From Thermogutta sp039793925 (GTDB taxonomy: Bacteria > Planctomycetota > Planctomycetia > Pirellulales > Thermoguttaceae), in the NCBI RefSeq assembly GCF_039793925.1, contig NZ_JBAMME010000376.1, positions 1 to 64,000 on the forward strand: a DNA stretch of 64,000 nt, written 5' to 3'. Under the pieces are notes generated by a model. That model did not search any database. It had not been told where the DNA came from and worked only from the letters and a program-made list of their open reading frames with translations. Shown here piece after piece: positions 34,875 to 43,283 of this stretch (position 1 is the stretch's first letter; each line of letters starts with the position of its first letter). The translations under genes were made by a program, and so were the position numbers.

Positions 34875-36314
34875 ATGCGAGCTTTCTGCGTGCTTCTGCT
34901 ACTGGGACTGGCCACTTGGTTGTGTTGTCCTATTGATCGGCCGTTATTGGCCCAAACTAGCGGAGCGGAAAAGCCGTTCCAGTCCTTATCGGTGGAGGAG
35001 CGATTGGAAATGCTCGCCCAGTCATCGCTTGCCCGCGATGATGAGGGGAAGATCACTTCAGCCAATTTGCGAGGAGAAACAGATCTTCTGTGGATGTGTC
35101 TTGCCGCCTTTCTGGTTTTCGCGATGCAAGCGGGTTTTGCCTGTGTGGAAATCGGTTTCACGCGGGCAAAGAATGCAGCCAATATTCTGATGAAGAACCT
35201 GCTCGATTTTTGTATGGGAAGTTTGCTGTTCTGGGCCATTGGTTTCGGGCTCATGTTTGGTAAGAGTAATGGGTTGTTCGGTACGACGCACTTCTTCTTT
35301 CATGGGGAAACGAGTTACGACTGGGGGTTTCTCATCTTTCAAACAGTTTTTTGCGCGACGGCCGCCACAATTGTGAGCGGCGCTGTGGCAGAACGGATCC
35401 ATTTCCACGCTTATCTCATCTATTCCGCTGTGATAAGCGCCCTGACGTATCCCATCTTTGGTAGTTGGGTTTGGGGATCGGCGTATCACGGAACAAGCTG
35501 GTTGGCGGACATGGGTTTCCACGATTTTGCCGGCTCCACGGTGGTGCACTCTATCGGGGGTTGGGCAGCCCTGGCCGGGGCTTTGGTGCTTGGACCGCGT
35601 CTCGGTAAATACAGGGGAGGACGTGTGGTTCCGATCCCTGGTCACAACATTCCGCTGGCCGGGCTGGGGGTGTTTATTCTCTGGCTGGGGTGGTTCGGAT
35701 TTAATCCGGGGAGTACGCTGAGCGTTGGCGGTGGGCATTTCGCATACGTAGCCGTGACCACGAATTTCGCCGCTTCGGCCGGTGCTCTCGGCGCGCTATT
35801 TGTCTCGTGGGTGTGGTTTAAAAAGCCCGATCCCTCTTTCGCGCTCAACGGGGCGCTGGCGGGATTGGTCGCCATTACCGCCGGTTGCGATGTCATCCCA
35901 GCGCCGTATTCTATCCTCACTGGAGCGGTGGCTGGCGCCATCGTTGTGATTTCTGCGGTCTTTCTGGACCGATCGGGCCTGGATGACCCCGTGGGTGCGG
36001 TCTCTGTGCACGGCGTGTGTGGGGTCTGGGGTACGCTGGCGGTTGGACTCTTCGCTGGCGAAACGGGCCTTCTGGCCAGTGGTTCTGTGCACTCCCTACT
36101 CGTGCAATTACTGGGAGTTGTGGTGGCCTTCCTGTGGTCGTTTCTCACATCTTTGGTGTTGTTTTTGGGGATGAAATACACGGTGGGCCTGCGGGTCGAG
36201 CGCGAGACTGAGTTGCGAGGCCTGGATCTGACTGAGCATGGATTGCTGGCCTATCCTGAGCAGTTTGTTCTCGAGACCGGACCTACAGAGGTGATTGGCA
36301 ATCTGGGAAAATGA
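34875..36314 (+). CDS. amtB: Ammonium transporter AmtB
   Basis: 479 residues from the ATG at 34875; an upstream start at 34794 adds 27 residues with no support. A cleavable signal is followed by a helix-rich preface (about 40-75, LSVEERLEMLAQ) that is not in E. coli AmtB. The transporter core follows with eleven helices, including CLAAFLVFAMQAGFACVEIG and FWAIGFGLMFG. The twin pore histidines are present in GSTVVHSIGGWAALAG and VSVHGVCGVWGTLAVG. It imports ammonium across the cytoplasmic membrane. The glnK gene lies 58 bp downstream and the GlnD gene after that, forming a nitrogen-sensing operon; PII binds AmtB to close it when nitrogen is plentiful. Confidence 0.93.
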   Translation: MRAFCVLLLLGLATWLCCPIDRPLLAQTSGAEKPFQSLSVEERLEMLAQSSLARDDEGKITSANLRGETDLLWMCLAAFLVFAMQAGFACVEIGFTRAKNAANILMKNLLDFCMGSLLFWAIGFGLMFGKSNGLFGTTHFFFHGETSYDWGFLIFQTVFCATAATIVSGAVAERIHFHAYLIYSAVISALTYPIFGSWVWGSAYHGTSWLADMGFHDFAGSTVVHSIGGWAALAGALVLGPRLGKYRGGRVVPIPGHNIPLAGLGVFILWLGWFGFNPGSTLSVGGGHFAYVAVTTNFAASAGALGALFVSWVWFKKPDPSFALNGALAGLVAITAGCDVIPAPYSILTGAVAGAIVVISAVFLDRSGLDDPVGAVSVHGVCGVWGTLAVGLFAGETGLLASGSVHSLLVQLLGVVVAFLWSFLTSLVLFLGMKYTVGLRVERETELRGLDLTEHGLLAYPEQFVLETGPTEVIGNLGK

Positions 36315-36372
36315 TGTCGTTGACGCTGGATCCAAAAGCGGCATCTTTGGCGCGTGAGGAGTTATTGCAGGT

Positions 36373-36714
36373 ATGAAAAAGATAGAAGCGATCATCCGAC
36401 ACTTCAAGCTTGAAGATGTGAAAGCAGCCCTCACCAAAGAAGGAATCCAGGGCATGACGGTTACGGAAGTCCGGGGGTTTGGGCGTCAGAAGGGCCACAC
36501 CGAGATCTACCGTGGGGCGGAATACAGTGTTGATCTTGTCCCCAAAGTCAAGATCGAAGTGGTGGTGCCGGACATGGATTTAGACAGGGTGATCGATACC
36601 ATCATTCAATCGGCTTACACGGGTCAAGTTGGTGACGGTAAGATTTTTGTGAGCGAAATCACGCAGGCGGTCCGGATTCGGACTCGAGAGACTGGTGACC
36701 AGGCACTCAAATGA
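36373..36714 (+). CDS. glnK: PII nitrogen regulatory protein (GlnK/GlnB)
   Basis: 113 residues, the standard PII length. It starts MKKIEAIIRHFKLEDVKAAL, has the B-loop EVRGFGRQKGHTEIYRG and the uridylylated tyrosine in RGAEYSVDL (Y51 position). The C-terminal signature KIFVSEITQAVRIRTRETG is also present. PII trimers bind ATP/ADP and 2-oxoglutarate and are modified by GlnD, whose gene lies 172 bp downstream. Position between amtB and glnD supports the glnK reading over glnB. A GC-rich inverted repeat CCCGC-8-GCGGG near 36757 may attenuate readthrough into glnD, but this is weak. Confidence 0.94.
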   Translation: MKKIEAIIRHFKLEDVKAALTKEGIQGMTVTEVRGFGRQKGHTEIYRGAEYSVDLVPKVKIEVVVPDMDLDRVIDTIIQSAYTGQVGDGKIFVSEITQAVRIRTRETGDQALK

Positions 36715-36886
36715 GTTTCCCTGCTGGGAGGTCTGCTCGACGAAACCTGCGAAATCCCCGCAAGGAATGGCGGGTTGTCGCCGTGTAAAGCTTGTAAAAA
36801 GAGTCAGATCGGTTGTCACGTCATTCCTGAGAGGGTCCAATGAAAAGAGTGAAGGATTGTCGCCTGCGGTATAGCGGCTCTCTCCC

Positions 36887-39465
36887 GTGATTCATCCACT
36901 TATCGCGCAAGTCCGTGAACAGCTATGGAACGACACACTATCGATAGCAAGTGAATGCTTGAATCGAACATCAGGTGTGTCGGTGGGACGCCGTTTGGCT
37001 GCGTTGTGGGACAGCATCATCACGAAAATGTGGGCCCACGAAATGGAGGAGGCCGGCGCCGACGAAAAATCCACAGGCAGCTATGCGCTATTGGCTCTGG
37101 GAGGATTCGGCCGGAGTATTGTCGCGCCCTATTCGGATATTGACCTTCTGCTCTTCACGCCGGGTCGCGCCTCGCCTGTTCTCCGCGCTGTGTCTGCCGG
37201 GTTCTACCGAGACATGTTCGACCTTGGTTGGCAGCTCGGGTTTTCTACGCACACAAACAGAACCGTTATGCGCCACATTTTGAAAGATCCGCAGTTTCTC
37301 ACAGGCGTGCTCCAGGCCCGATTGCTCTGTGGAGATCTCGACGTTTTCAGAAACTTTCACCAATTGCTGGAACGAACCGTGCGGCGATACGGGGAGCGAC
37401 TTCTCGGAGATGTGATTCTGGCACGAGATTCTGAACGGGAACGATACGGCGAGACGGTATATATCCTTCAACCAAATGTCAAGCGTTCGCCCGGAGGTAT
37501 TCGCGATGTGCAACTCATTCACTGGATTCAGCGGTTTGCGGAACTCGGAGTCGAGCTTTCCGGCTGGTCCACGTTGGAACCCGAAGATGCAGCGGCCCTG
37601 AGCGAGGCGGAGGACTTTCTCTGGGCTGTTCGCCAGTGGCTCCACTGGCGTGCAGGGAGAGTTCATGACGTTCTCACGCGAAGCGATCAGTGGCAACTAG
37701 CAACAACGTGGGGCTATTCCGGGGAACACAACCTTCTCCCCGCAGAAGTTTTCATGCGGGACTATTTTCGCAAGACCGAGCATGTGTTCGTCGTAGCCCA
37801 GCGTTTTTCCGAATGTGCCAGGTCGCCTCATCGAAAGCGGAACTTTTTCGTGACCAGGCTTCACAATGCCTATCTTATTGAGCGTGGTGACTGTCTGGCA
37901 ATCACTTCGGGGGGCCAGGTGGCGCTTGCCCGGGGATGGGGACTGCTTTTGGAATTCTTGGAAACCAGCCAGCAACTGAATCGGCCGTTGGACTGGACAG
38001 TCTGGGACAGTATTCGTCGCCATATGTCTGATCTGAGCGGCCCAATCCCCCCAGAGATTTTCCGACGCTTTGCGGCACTTTTTGAATCCCCCAATCAGCT
38101 TGCCCATCTCCTGCGAGGACTCCACAAGGTGCGATTACTTGAGCGGTTTCTTCCCGTGTTCGAACATGCGCGGGGCCTCCTCCAGTTCAATCAGTACCAT
38201 CACTATACGGTGGATGAACACAGTCTCCGGGCGGTGGAAGCAGCCACCTCCCTGACGGATGCCCCAGGCTTATTAGGAGATACCTACCGCCGGATTGCCC
38301 AGAAGAAAATCCTCCACCTCGCGTTGCTTCTTCATGATTTGGGCAAAGGATTAGGACCCGATCATTGCGAAGTCGGACGCGAGATTNNNNNNNNNNCACG
38401 CGTCTGGGGCTTTCTGAGGAGGAGCGGGAGGTCCTGGAGTATCTGGTTGGCTCTCACCTGAGAATGAATCATCTCGCCCTGCGCCGCGACATCAGTGATG
38501 AACAGCTTGTTATCCAGTTTGCCACGGAAGTGGGATCACCCGAGATTCTCCAGATGATGTACGTGCTTACGGCCGCGGACCTTATGGCCGTGTCTCCGGA
38601 CAATTGGACGGCCTGGAAGGCGGATCTCCTGGCGGAGCTATTCCAGAGAACCGCCCGGTACATCTCCGACTCGGGTGACATCATTCTTCGGGAAAATGAT
38701 CTGGAAGACCGTCGTCGGGCGGTTGCCCGCGCATTGGGTGAAGATGCCCATTCGCCGTTTTTCATCCGGCAACTATCGGAATTGCCAGGGGGGCTTCTTC
38801 TCGCTGAAGACGTGGCGAGCATCGTCTCCGATTTGCGATGGTTGGCATCGCTGGGCGAGACACCGGTCGATATTCGAGTCCAGTATCGTCCCGACAGCGA
38901 CACCCTATTGTGGAACATTGCCACTCGGGAGAACGTGGCACGCGGCATTTTTCACAGACTCACGGGGGCGTTATCGAGCCAGGGGTTGGAGATCCTTGCC
39001 GCCCAGATTTACACGCTGGCAGACGGCTGGATTTTGGATAAGTACATCGTCCGCGATCCGAATTTCCCGGGCGAGCCACCGGCAAAGCGCATTGATGACA
39101 TTAATGAGGTTATCCGGCGGTCCCTGACCCAATCGGAATTTCAACCGGTCTTCGTCCGGCGGTGGGAGGTGGGACGTCAGGCCTTAGCCGGTGTTCCTCC
39201 CGCCCGAGTTCGTGTCGAGTTCGACAATCACTCCCATTCTGAATTCACGATCATTGAGATTTTCGCCAACGACCGCCCGGGACTGCTCTACCACGTCTCG
39301 AGATTTCTCTACCAAGAAAAGTGTTTCATCTGGCGCGCGAAGATCGGAACATTCCTCGACCAGGTGGTCGACGTTTTCTATGTCACTGATGAAGAGGGCC
39401 GAAAGATCACGTCCGCTGAAAAGCTGGGCCACATGCGGAATGGGCTACTGAAGGTGATCCAGTGA
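36887..39465 (+). CDS. glnD: PII uridylyltransferase GlnD, interrupted by a scaffold gap
   Basis: GTG start at 36887, stop at 39465, with a run of ten N at 38387-38396. The first part has 500 residues before the gap. The nucleotidyltransferase motif is GGFGR (72-76) with SDID (83-86), and the HD domain includes HHYTVDEHSLRAV and LLLHDLGKG. After the gap a different frame continues TRLGLSEEEREVLEYLV, the HD helix that should directly follow the DHCEVGREI before it, then two ACT domains (for example FANDRPGLLYHVSRFL). The frames fit only if the true gap length is a multiple of three after one adjustment, so the shift is an artefact of the placeholder N run and not a mutation. It uridylylates GlnK when glutamine is low. 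Confidence 0.92.
38387..38396. other. Assembly gap (10 N) within glnD
   Basis: Ten consecutive N inside the HD domain of glnD. The reading frame before the gap (codon starting at 38387) and after it (codon starting at 38398) leaves 11 bases, which is one short of a whole number of codons, so the number of N does not represent the true length. Only about four residues are expected to be missing by comparison with the family. Confidence 0.95.
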
Positions 39466-39471
39466 TCACCA

Positions 39472-39975
39472 TCAGCCCGTTCTCGACGAGGAACTTGGCT
39501 TTTCAGATGCTCCGGGGCCTTCGCAGAGCGTCCAGCGAGAAAGGAATCGACACCCCACAAGGATCTTGGGGACCGGTTGCCCCAAATCCGGCAGGTCTTC
39601 TTCAAAGATATCTCCTGCCTCCTGGAGAACAATATCTCCATTGGGAAACAGGAGAACGGGGGCGTGATGGGCGACCTCGGCGAGCACGTAAATCCTGTTC
39701 TGCGGGCACTTCAGCTCCACCACCAGTTTGCTAAACGGTGGAGGTTCATCAAGGAAGAACGCGATGCCACCCTTGTTGAGATCGAAGCAGCGAACGGTAA
39801 TAAAATCACTTTCACGCGGAGGTTTGCCGACCCATGGGGCGATGCGCTGCTCGGTATTGAATTCCATTCGGGGCCGAATCCGCCGTTCTTGAAGCGTACG
39901 CGCATCGGAGCGCAGCAGTATGCGGTGCACAAGCTCGTAGAATCCCGCATCGCTTTGCGCTTCAAACGTTGGCAT
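39472..39975 (-). CDS. PilZ-domain protein
   Basis: 167 residues from the ATG at 39975; the frame extends to 40023. The PilZ core shows an RxxxR block (RRIRPR), a central strand IRCFDLNKGGIAFFL-like region with D-x-N-x-x-G in place of the D/NxSxxG motif, and a closing VGCRFLSRW. PilZ domains bind cyclic di-GMP through these two motifs, and the serine-to-asparagine change leaves binding plausible but unproven. An N-terminal helical segment and a Pro/Ser-rich tail flank the domain. It converges with glnD with a 6-bp gap. It is likely a c-di-GMP effector of unknown target. Confidence 0.75.
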   Translation of the reverse strand: MPTFEAQSDAGFYELVHRILLRSDARTLQERRIRPRMEFNTEQRIAPWVGKPPRESDFITVRCFDLNKGGIAFFLDEPPPFSKLVVELKCPQNRIYVLAEVAHHAPVLLFPNGDIVLQEAGDIFEEDLPDLGQPVPKILVGCRFLSRWTLCEGPGASEKPSSSSRTG

Positions 39976-40169
39976 CGCCGATTTCCCCGCAAACACCTCT
40001 AACCGTTGGCAAGGGAGCGCCAAATGACTTTCGCCCCGAAACTTTGCCGGGGGTACCTCTCACCATTGTCTAGCTTACGGTGCAGCGCAAGTCAAAAATC
40101 TTCCTAAAATAGGATGGAAATCCCGGAGACCGGCCATGCCTGTTATGCGTCAAACGGTTTTCTGTAGCC

Positions 40170-41042
40170 TCAGCTAGAAGCGCGCGAAGTGTGAAAGAGA
40201 GATCGCAAGTAGCGAGCATTCTCGCGGTAGCAATCGACGATGGGGCGCCCTTTGACAGTGGCCGCCTCCAGGATTAGCCAGTCTTTGTAGCCGATTTCCT
40301 CGAGGACGTCACGCACTTTCCGAAAGTCGATGGGACCTTGTCCAATGAGATGGTCGTACTCCTTGGTGTGTACCTGGCAAATGCGTTCCCGACCGAGTCG
40401 GCGTAATTCCTCGAAAATGTCATAACCTGCATAATGCATATTCGCGACATCATAGTAAACCTGGACGGCCGGTGACCCCACGGCATCCAGGATTTTGAGG
40501 TGGTCATCCACGTTGAGCATGCTCTCGATGCCGAGGACGACTCCTGCTTTCTCGGCTTTAGGAGCCAATCGTTTCAGTCTTCGAATCACTTCTGCCTGCA
40601 GGTCGGGTCGGTTCCGAATGTCACCTTTACCGAAGAAGGCCAGAAGCACGATTTTCTGGCCCATGGCGGCCATCACATCGATGCAATCTGACACCCATTC
40701 TTCCGTTCGTGGGTCACTGGCGAACGGCACATTGTTGAGGATTCCCATCGCCAGGGATGCGATTTTCACGCCAGTTTGCTGAGCCGCCTCTTCATATTGC
40801 TGGCGGACCTCCGGCTTGCGGAGATCGAATTCTTCACCGGGGGCTCCAAAACTGACCTGGACACCGTCCAGACCAATCTCTTTGGCAACCTCAAATGCGC
40901 GCGGCGTTTGACACGCCCCCAGGGACCAATCGCACGCTCCGATTGGATAAGCTTGCGAGGATTCCGCAAATGCCCCTCGGTCGGCGAACCGCCAGGCCAG
41001 GGCCCCGCACAAACCGAGCATCAAACGACGTGAAATCCGCAT
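40170..41042 (-). CDS. TAT-exported sugar phosphate isomerase/epimerase-like TIM-barrel protein
   Basis: 290 residues from the ATG at 41042, preceded by AAAGGG. The N-terminus MRISRRLMLGLCGALAW is a twin-arginine-like signal, so it is exported. The body is a xylose-isomerase-like TIM barrel with KEIGLDGVQVSFG, the metal-ligand glutamate in VVLGIESML, the histidine in IMHYAG-type VANMHYAGYD, and the terminal glutamate in WLILEAATVKG. The family isomerises or epimerises sugars and inosose; this paralogue is one of many in planctomycetes. It lies just upstream (in the opposite direction) of the citramalate-synthase leader. The substrate is unknown. Confidence 0.82.
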   Translation of the reverse strand: MRISRRLMLGLCGALAWRFADRGAFAESSQAYPIGACDWSLGACQTPRAFEVAKEIGLDGVQVSFGAPGEEFDLRKPEVRQQYEEAAQQTGVKIASLAMGILNNVPFASDPRTEEWVSDCIDVMAAMGQKIVLLAFFGKGDIRNRPDLQAEVIRRLKRLAPKAEKAGVVLGIESMLNVDDHLKILDAVGSPAVQVYYDVANMHYAGYDIFEELRRLGRERICQVHTKEYDHLIGQGPIDFRKVRDVLEEIGYKDWLILEAATVKGRPIVDCYRENARYLRSLFHTSRASS

Positions 41043-41331
41043 CGTGAGACCCTTTCGAATGGAGTGAAATAACGGTTTTCCTATCATCAGTGTTTTGATG
41101 CGTGAATCAGTCTAACGCGACCCAAGCCCCAGGACTAGCGGGTCTGAGTGTGCGCTTGAAAAAGAACTCTCGTACCGAATTCTTATTCCGCCGAGTTGCC
41201 CCAATTGGCTGTCCACTGGGCCGAATTCGTTGAACCTCAGCCAGGGCCGTTGACTCGGGGTGGCGATGGGCCAGTGGCTTTTCGGTCTCTTGAACCCGCA
41301 AGCTTTTGTGGAAAAACCTAAGCCGGACAAC

Positions 41332-41359
41332 TTGCCGCGTCTTCGCGATGGGCTATACT
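41332..41359 (+). promoter_or_regulatory. Probable promoter of the cimA-valS transcript
   Basis: -35 TTGCCG (41332-41337), a 16-bp spacer, and -10 TATACT (41354-41359), a near-consensus sigma-70 pair. Transcription would start near 41366, just before the leader peptide's ribosome-binding site. Confidence 0.65.
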
Positions 41360-41390
41360 TAAAAAGTTAGCACACCAGGAGTTGGAAACC

Positions 41391-41483
41391 GTGTCTGCGA
41401 TCCTGCCCCTCTCAGCCGCCGATAATCTCGCTCGCGACGTTGTGACCGTCGCTGGTCGGATTATTGGCATTATTATTGGCTGA
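41391..41483 (+). CDS. Isoleucine-rich attenuator leader peptide
   Basis: 30-codon ORF from a GTG at 41391 to TGA at 41481-41483. The AGGAG ribosome-binding site lies at 41377-41381, 9 bases before the start. The C-terminal residues read R-I-I-G-I-I-I-G-stop, with five isoleucines all encoded by ATT in the last seven residues. Earlier there are several Leu and Val codons (DVVTVAG). This is the pattern of branched-chain leader peptides. The stop codon is followed after four bases by the antiterminator 5' strand, and the citramalate synthase gene begins 187 bp after the stop codon. Stalling at the Ile codons when tRNA-Ile is uncharged would expose the RNA to form the antiterminator. It is a regulatory peptide, not a functional product. 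Confidence 0.8.
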   Translation: MSAILPLSAADNLARDVVTVAGRIIGIIIG

Positions 41484-41487
41484 GCAG

Positions 41488-41540
41488 GGGGACCGTGGGC
41501 CGGTAAATTTTTAGTAGCATCCCGAAGCCCTGAGGTCCCC
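41488..41540 (+). promoter_or_regulatory. Antiterminator of the cimA attenuator
   Basis: GGGGACC (41488-41494) pairs perfectly with GGTCCCC (41534-41540), and GGGC (41497-41500) pairs with GCCC (41527-41530), eleven pairs around a 2/3-base internal loop. This structure uses the entire 5' arm of the terminator (41525-41535), so the two cannot coexist. The 5' strand starts only four bases after the leader stop codon, where a ribosome at the stop would cover it. Confidence 0.7.
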
Positions 41541-41558
41541 AAAAACCTCGGGGCTTTT
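41525..41558 (+). terminator. Intrinsic terminator of the cimA attenuator
   Basis: AAGCCCTGAGG (41525-41535) pairs with CCTCGGGGCTT (41546-41556) over a continuous 11 bp with one G-U pair and a 10-base loop, followed by TTTT and another T-rich stretch (TTTTCGCTTTT). It lies 114 bp before the cimA start. Confidence 0.8.
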
Positions 41559-41669
41559 CGCTTTTGCCGCCCAATGGAGAAGTGACGGCCGGCTGTGAGA
41601 TCTTGTTAAAAGTCCTTTTACCGTCCGTTTTGAACGAAGCCAATCATCGCACAAACGAGGAGAAACCTT

Positions 41670-43283
41670 ATGCGGAGGATCGAGATCTATGACACGACAC
41701 TCCGGGATGGGGCGCAGGGGGAAGGCGTGAGCTTCTCGGCTTATGACAAGCTTCTGTTGACGCGACGCCTGAACGAACTGGGGTTCGACTACATTGAAGG
41801 AGGCTATCCGGCTTCAAACGACAAGGACTTTGAATACTTCCAGAAGGTGGCACAAATCCCTCTGGACAGGGCGACCGTGGTGGCTTTCGGGATGACCAGG
41901 CGAAAAGGTCTCGACGTTGCCCAAGATCCGGGAATCAAGTCCCTTCTCGAGGCGGGTACGAAAGTGGTCACAATCGTGGGAAAGGCTTCAGCGTTTCAGG
42001 CTGAGCAGGTCCTCCGGACCACGCGCGAAGAGAACCTCGCAATGATTACCGATACGATCAGTTATGTTCGTGGGCAGGGTCGGGATGTCATCTTCGATGC
42101 TGAGCACTTTTTCGATGGCTACAAATACGATAGCGAATACGCCCTGACCGCAGTGCGACTGGCCGCCGAAGCGGGGGCCAAAATGGTCGTGCTGTGTGAC
42201 ACGAACGGAGGCAGTATGCCCGACGAGGTGGCGGAAATCACAAGGAAGGTGGTGGGACTTCTGCCGGTTCCGGTAGGAATTCACTGCCACAATGATTGCG
42301 ATGTGGCGGTCGCCAATTCCCTTGCTGCCGTCGACGCGGGAGCAAGCCAGGTGCAAGGGACGATCAATGGGTTCGGGGAGCGGTGCGGAAATGCCGACCT
42401 GATTTCAGTTATTGCCAATCTGCGGCTAAAAAAAGGCTACGAGGTGCTAACACCCGACGCTCTTCGGCATCTGACAGCCCTCTCCCGATTCGTTTATGAG
42501 ATGGTCAATATGCCCTACCGGAACAATCAGCCCTATGTCGGACGGAGCGCATTCGCCCATAAAGGGGGGATGCACGTCAGTGGCGTCGCTCGGGTGCCGC
42601 AGAGTTATGAGCATATCGACCCGGAATTGGTGGGGAATGAGCGTAGGATTCTGGTCAGCGAGTTGTCGGGGCGGTCAAACATTATGGCAGCTACGGCAAA
42701 ATTGAATATTCAGGCCGACCCGAAGGTATTGGAACGGATTTTGGCCAAGGTTGTGGCACGGGAACATGCCGGGTATCAGTACGAGGCCGCTCAGGGATCT
42801 TTTGACCTTTTGGTCAAACAGTGTCTCGGAACGTTCAAGCCGCACTTTGAGCGGTTGGCCTATCGCGTTAACATCGAAACAGAGAGCGACGGTCGCATCG
42901 TGACCGAGGCGACTGTCAAAATTCGGGTCGGCAATGAAATCCGCCACGAGGTTGCCGAGGGCGACGGCCCGGTGAACGCTCTTGACGCAGCGATGCGAAA
43001 AGCGCTCAATGGAACGTTCCCCAATCTTGCAAAAATGCATTTGGTGGATTACAAGGTGCGGGTCATCAATTCAGAAGCGGGCACGGCCGCTGGTGTGCGA
43101 GTCATGATCGAGAGCCGCGATGAGACGGATTCCTGGGGCACCGTCGGGGTAAGCGAGAATATCATCGAGGCAAGTTGGATCGCTCTCGCCGATAGCTACG
43201 AGTACAAGCTCTGCAAGGACGAGGAACGAGAACAACAGGCAAGGGAAAAGGTCGAAAATGTCGGAGCAAGCCGCGAACGCTAA
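41670..43283 (+). CDS. cimA: Citramalate synthase (first step of the pyruvate route to isoleucine)
   Basis: 537 residues, ATG with ACGAGGAG upstream. A TIM-barrel of the DRE-TIM family with IYDTTLRDGAQGEGVSFS at the start (metal aspartate and the RDG motif) and metal histidines in HCHNDCDVAVANS and GINGFGERCGNADL-type blocks, HKGGMHVSGV, and a C-terminal LeuA-like regulatory domain (after about 410). The GYPASNDKDFEYF block and total length match the citramalate/isopropylmalate-type TIGR00977 subgroup, giving (R)-citramalate from pyruvate and acetyl-CoA. The upstream Ile-leader attenuator supports the isoleucine assignment. The stop codon overlaps the valS start by 26 bp, so the two are translationally linked. 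Confidence 0.9.
   Translation: MRRIEIYDTTLRDGAQGEGVSFSAYDKLLLTRRLNELGFDYIEGGYPASNDKDFEYFQKVAQIPLDRATVVAFGMTRRKGLDVAQDPGIKSLLEAGTKVVTIVGKASAFQAEQVLRTTREENLAMITDTISYVRGQGRDVIFDAEHFFDGYKYDSEYALTAVRLAAEAGAKMVVLCDTNGGSMPDEVAEITRKVVGLLPVPVGIHCHNDCDVAVANSLAAVDAGASQVQGTINGFGERCGNADLISVIANLRLKKGYEVLTPDALRHLTALSRFVYEMVNMPYRNNQPYVGRSAFAHKGGMHVSGVARVPQSYEHIDPELVGNERRILVSELSGRSNIMAATAKLNIQADPKVLERILAKVVAREHAGYQYEAAQGSFDLLVKQCLGTFKPHFERLAYRVNIETESDGRIVTEATVKIRVGNEIRHEVAEGDGPVNALDAAMRKALNGTFPNLAKMHLVDYKVRVINSEAGTAAGVRVMIESRDETDSWGTVGVSENIIEASWIALADSYEYKLCKDEEREQQAREKVENVGASRER

Noticed and set aside
38365..39465. A second glnD-like gene starting after the gap
   Set aside because: Its first residues are translated across N and out of frame; it is the continuation of glnD.
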